Positions 25,109 to 25,314 of a DNA stretch of 25,314 nucleotides are shown here, in pieces (within the stretch, counting starts at the first letter, position 1; each line of letters opens with the position of its first letter). The notes under the pieces are model-generated. The model had not been told where the DNA came from. It searched no databases and saw only the letters and a list, made by a program, of their open reading frames with translations. The stretch is from Cycloclasticus sp. (GTDB lineage: Bacteria > Pseudomonadota > Gammaproteobacteria > Methylococcales > Cycloclasticaceae): the NCBI GenBank assembly GCA_019090295.1, contig JAHRWG010000071.1:1-25314 (forward strand), given 5' to 3'. Both the position numbers and the translations under genes were made by a program.

Positions 25109-25113
25109 TTCAG
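25109..25113. repeat. Target site duplication, right copy (TTCAG)
   Basis: It is identical to 87-91 and directly follows the terminal CACCATCA. Confidence 0.93.
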
Positions 25114-25149
25114 ACTCACTCGCTGCGCTCCCTCCCTTAGCTGCGGCTT

Positions 25150-25212
25150 CCGGTGAGGCTATTGAACCCCTGGCAAACGCTCTCTGATATGAACACGAAG
25201 CGACGAGAGAGC
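25150..25212 (+). promoter_or_regulatory. Leader-like motif, outward facing (right copy), with hairpin
   Basis: In order it holds CCCTGGCAAACG (25168-25179), ATGAACACGAA (25089+100 to 25199, i.e. 25189-25199) and GCGACGAGAG (25200-25209). GCTCTCT (25179-25185) and AGAGAGC (25206-25212) can pair as a 7-bp stem. It ends 26 nt before the ATG of the downstream gene, so it lies in or near that gene's 5' leader. A related motif faces the other way in the left flank. Confidence 0.45.
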
Positions 25213-25238
25213 ATGGAATTACCCCAGGAGAAACAGCT

Positions 25239-25314
25239 ATGAACAACACTCAAGTAAAAAACGACGACCAAAACAAATCAAATTCAAAAGAATCCCTCCG
25301 GGGGGAAGCTCCTC
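25239..25314 (+). CDS. Start of a host-replicon gene, product unknown (runs off the window)
   Basis: The ATG at 25239 follows a good ribosome site (CAGGAG, 25225-25230, 8 nt upstream). Twenty-five codons are visible, opening MNNTQVKNDDQNKSN and continuing SKESLRGEAP, a polar, Asn/Lys-rich and probably disordered start. The frame is open to the window end. I cannot identify the family from this much. The leader upstream, and the short polar start, have the feel of small genes on conjugative plasmids or ICEs, but that is impression, not proof. Confidence 0.55.
   Translation, partial: MNNTQVKNDDQNKSNSKESLRGEAP

Noticed and set aside
1..25314. tRNA, rRNA or riboswitch genes
   Set aside because: I found no cloverleaf-like or known aptamer pattern by eye. 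A tRNAscan-SE and Rfam search would settle it.

Overview
This window holds one complete Tn7-family transposon (92-25108, about 25.0 kb) and short pieces of the replicon it inserted into. The evidence is direct. Both outer ends share the pattern TGnTGGnGAACAATAAAGTTGTTAA, and an identical 5-bp target duplication (TTCAG) lies immediately outside each end (87-91 and 25109-25113). Codon use, moderate GC and close similarity to E. coli Tn7 proteins suggest a gammaproteobacterium, possibly a marine Shewanella/Vibrio/Alteromonas-type host. That assignment is a guess.

Layout: left flank (1-91); tns-proximal 'right' end with three TnsB-type sites in tandem at a 20-bp period (101-157); the canonical transposition operon tnsA-tnsB-tnsC-tnsD-tnsE (210-7847), all overlapping; a 192-bp control region with two strong inverted repeats (7852-7892 and 7930-7960); one eight-gene cargo operon (8040-24890); the 'left' end with three spaced TnsB-type sites and an outward-guarding terminator (24962-25108); right flank (25109-25314) with the start of a host-replicon gene.

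The cargo is a single very large anti-phage-type operon, almost all of it coupled by ATGA/TAATG overlaps: a small Xre-type HTH regulator; an HsdM-like N6-adenine methyltransferase with a degenerate HsdR-N-type domain; an AAA15/OLD-type ATPase; a small TOPRIM/DUF4276-like protein; a two-TRD HsdS-like specificity protein; a 1377-aa NERD + pseudokinase + Ser/Thr kinase + P-loop ATPase fusion; a 548-aa protein of unknown function; and a 1807-aa HerA/FtsK-like ATPase with an apparent PD-(D/E)XK nuclease motif. From memory, the gene count, order and domain mix match the recently described methylation-associated defense system (MADS, mad1-mad8). There is no HsdR helicase, PglZ or BrxC, so it is neither ordinary type I R-M nor BREX. 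My working model, which is inference, is that mad2+mad5 mark self DNA and the ATPase/kinase/nuclease proteins attack unmarked DNA. The C-terminus of Mad6, Mad7 and Mad8 may correspond to the phosphorothioation restriction module DptF-DptG-DptH.

The insertion is not at the glmS attTn7 site. TnsE is intact, which fits TnsE-guided entry into a conjugative plasmid or ICE. The two flanks carry related leader-like motifs facing outward in opposite directions, so the element appears to sit between two divergently expressed, co-regulated host genes.
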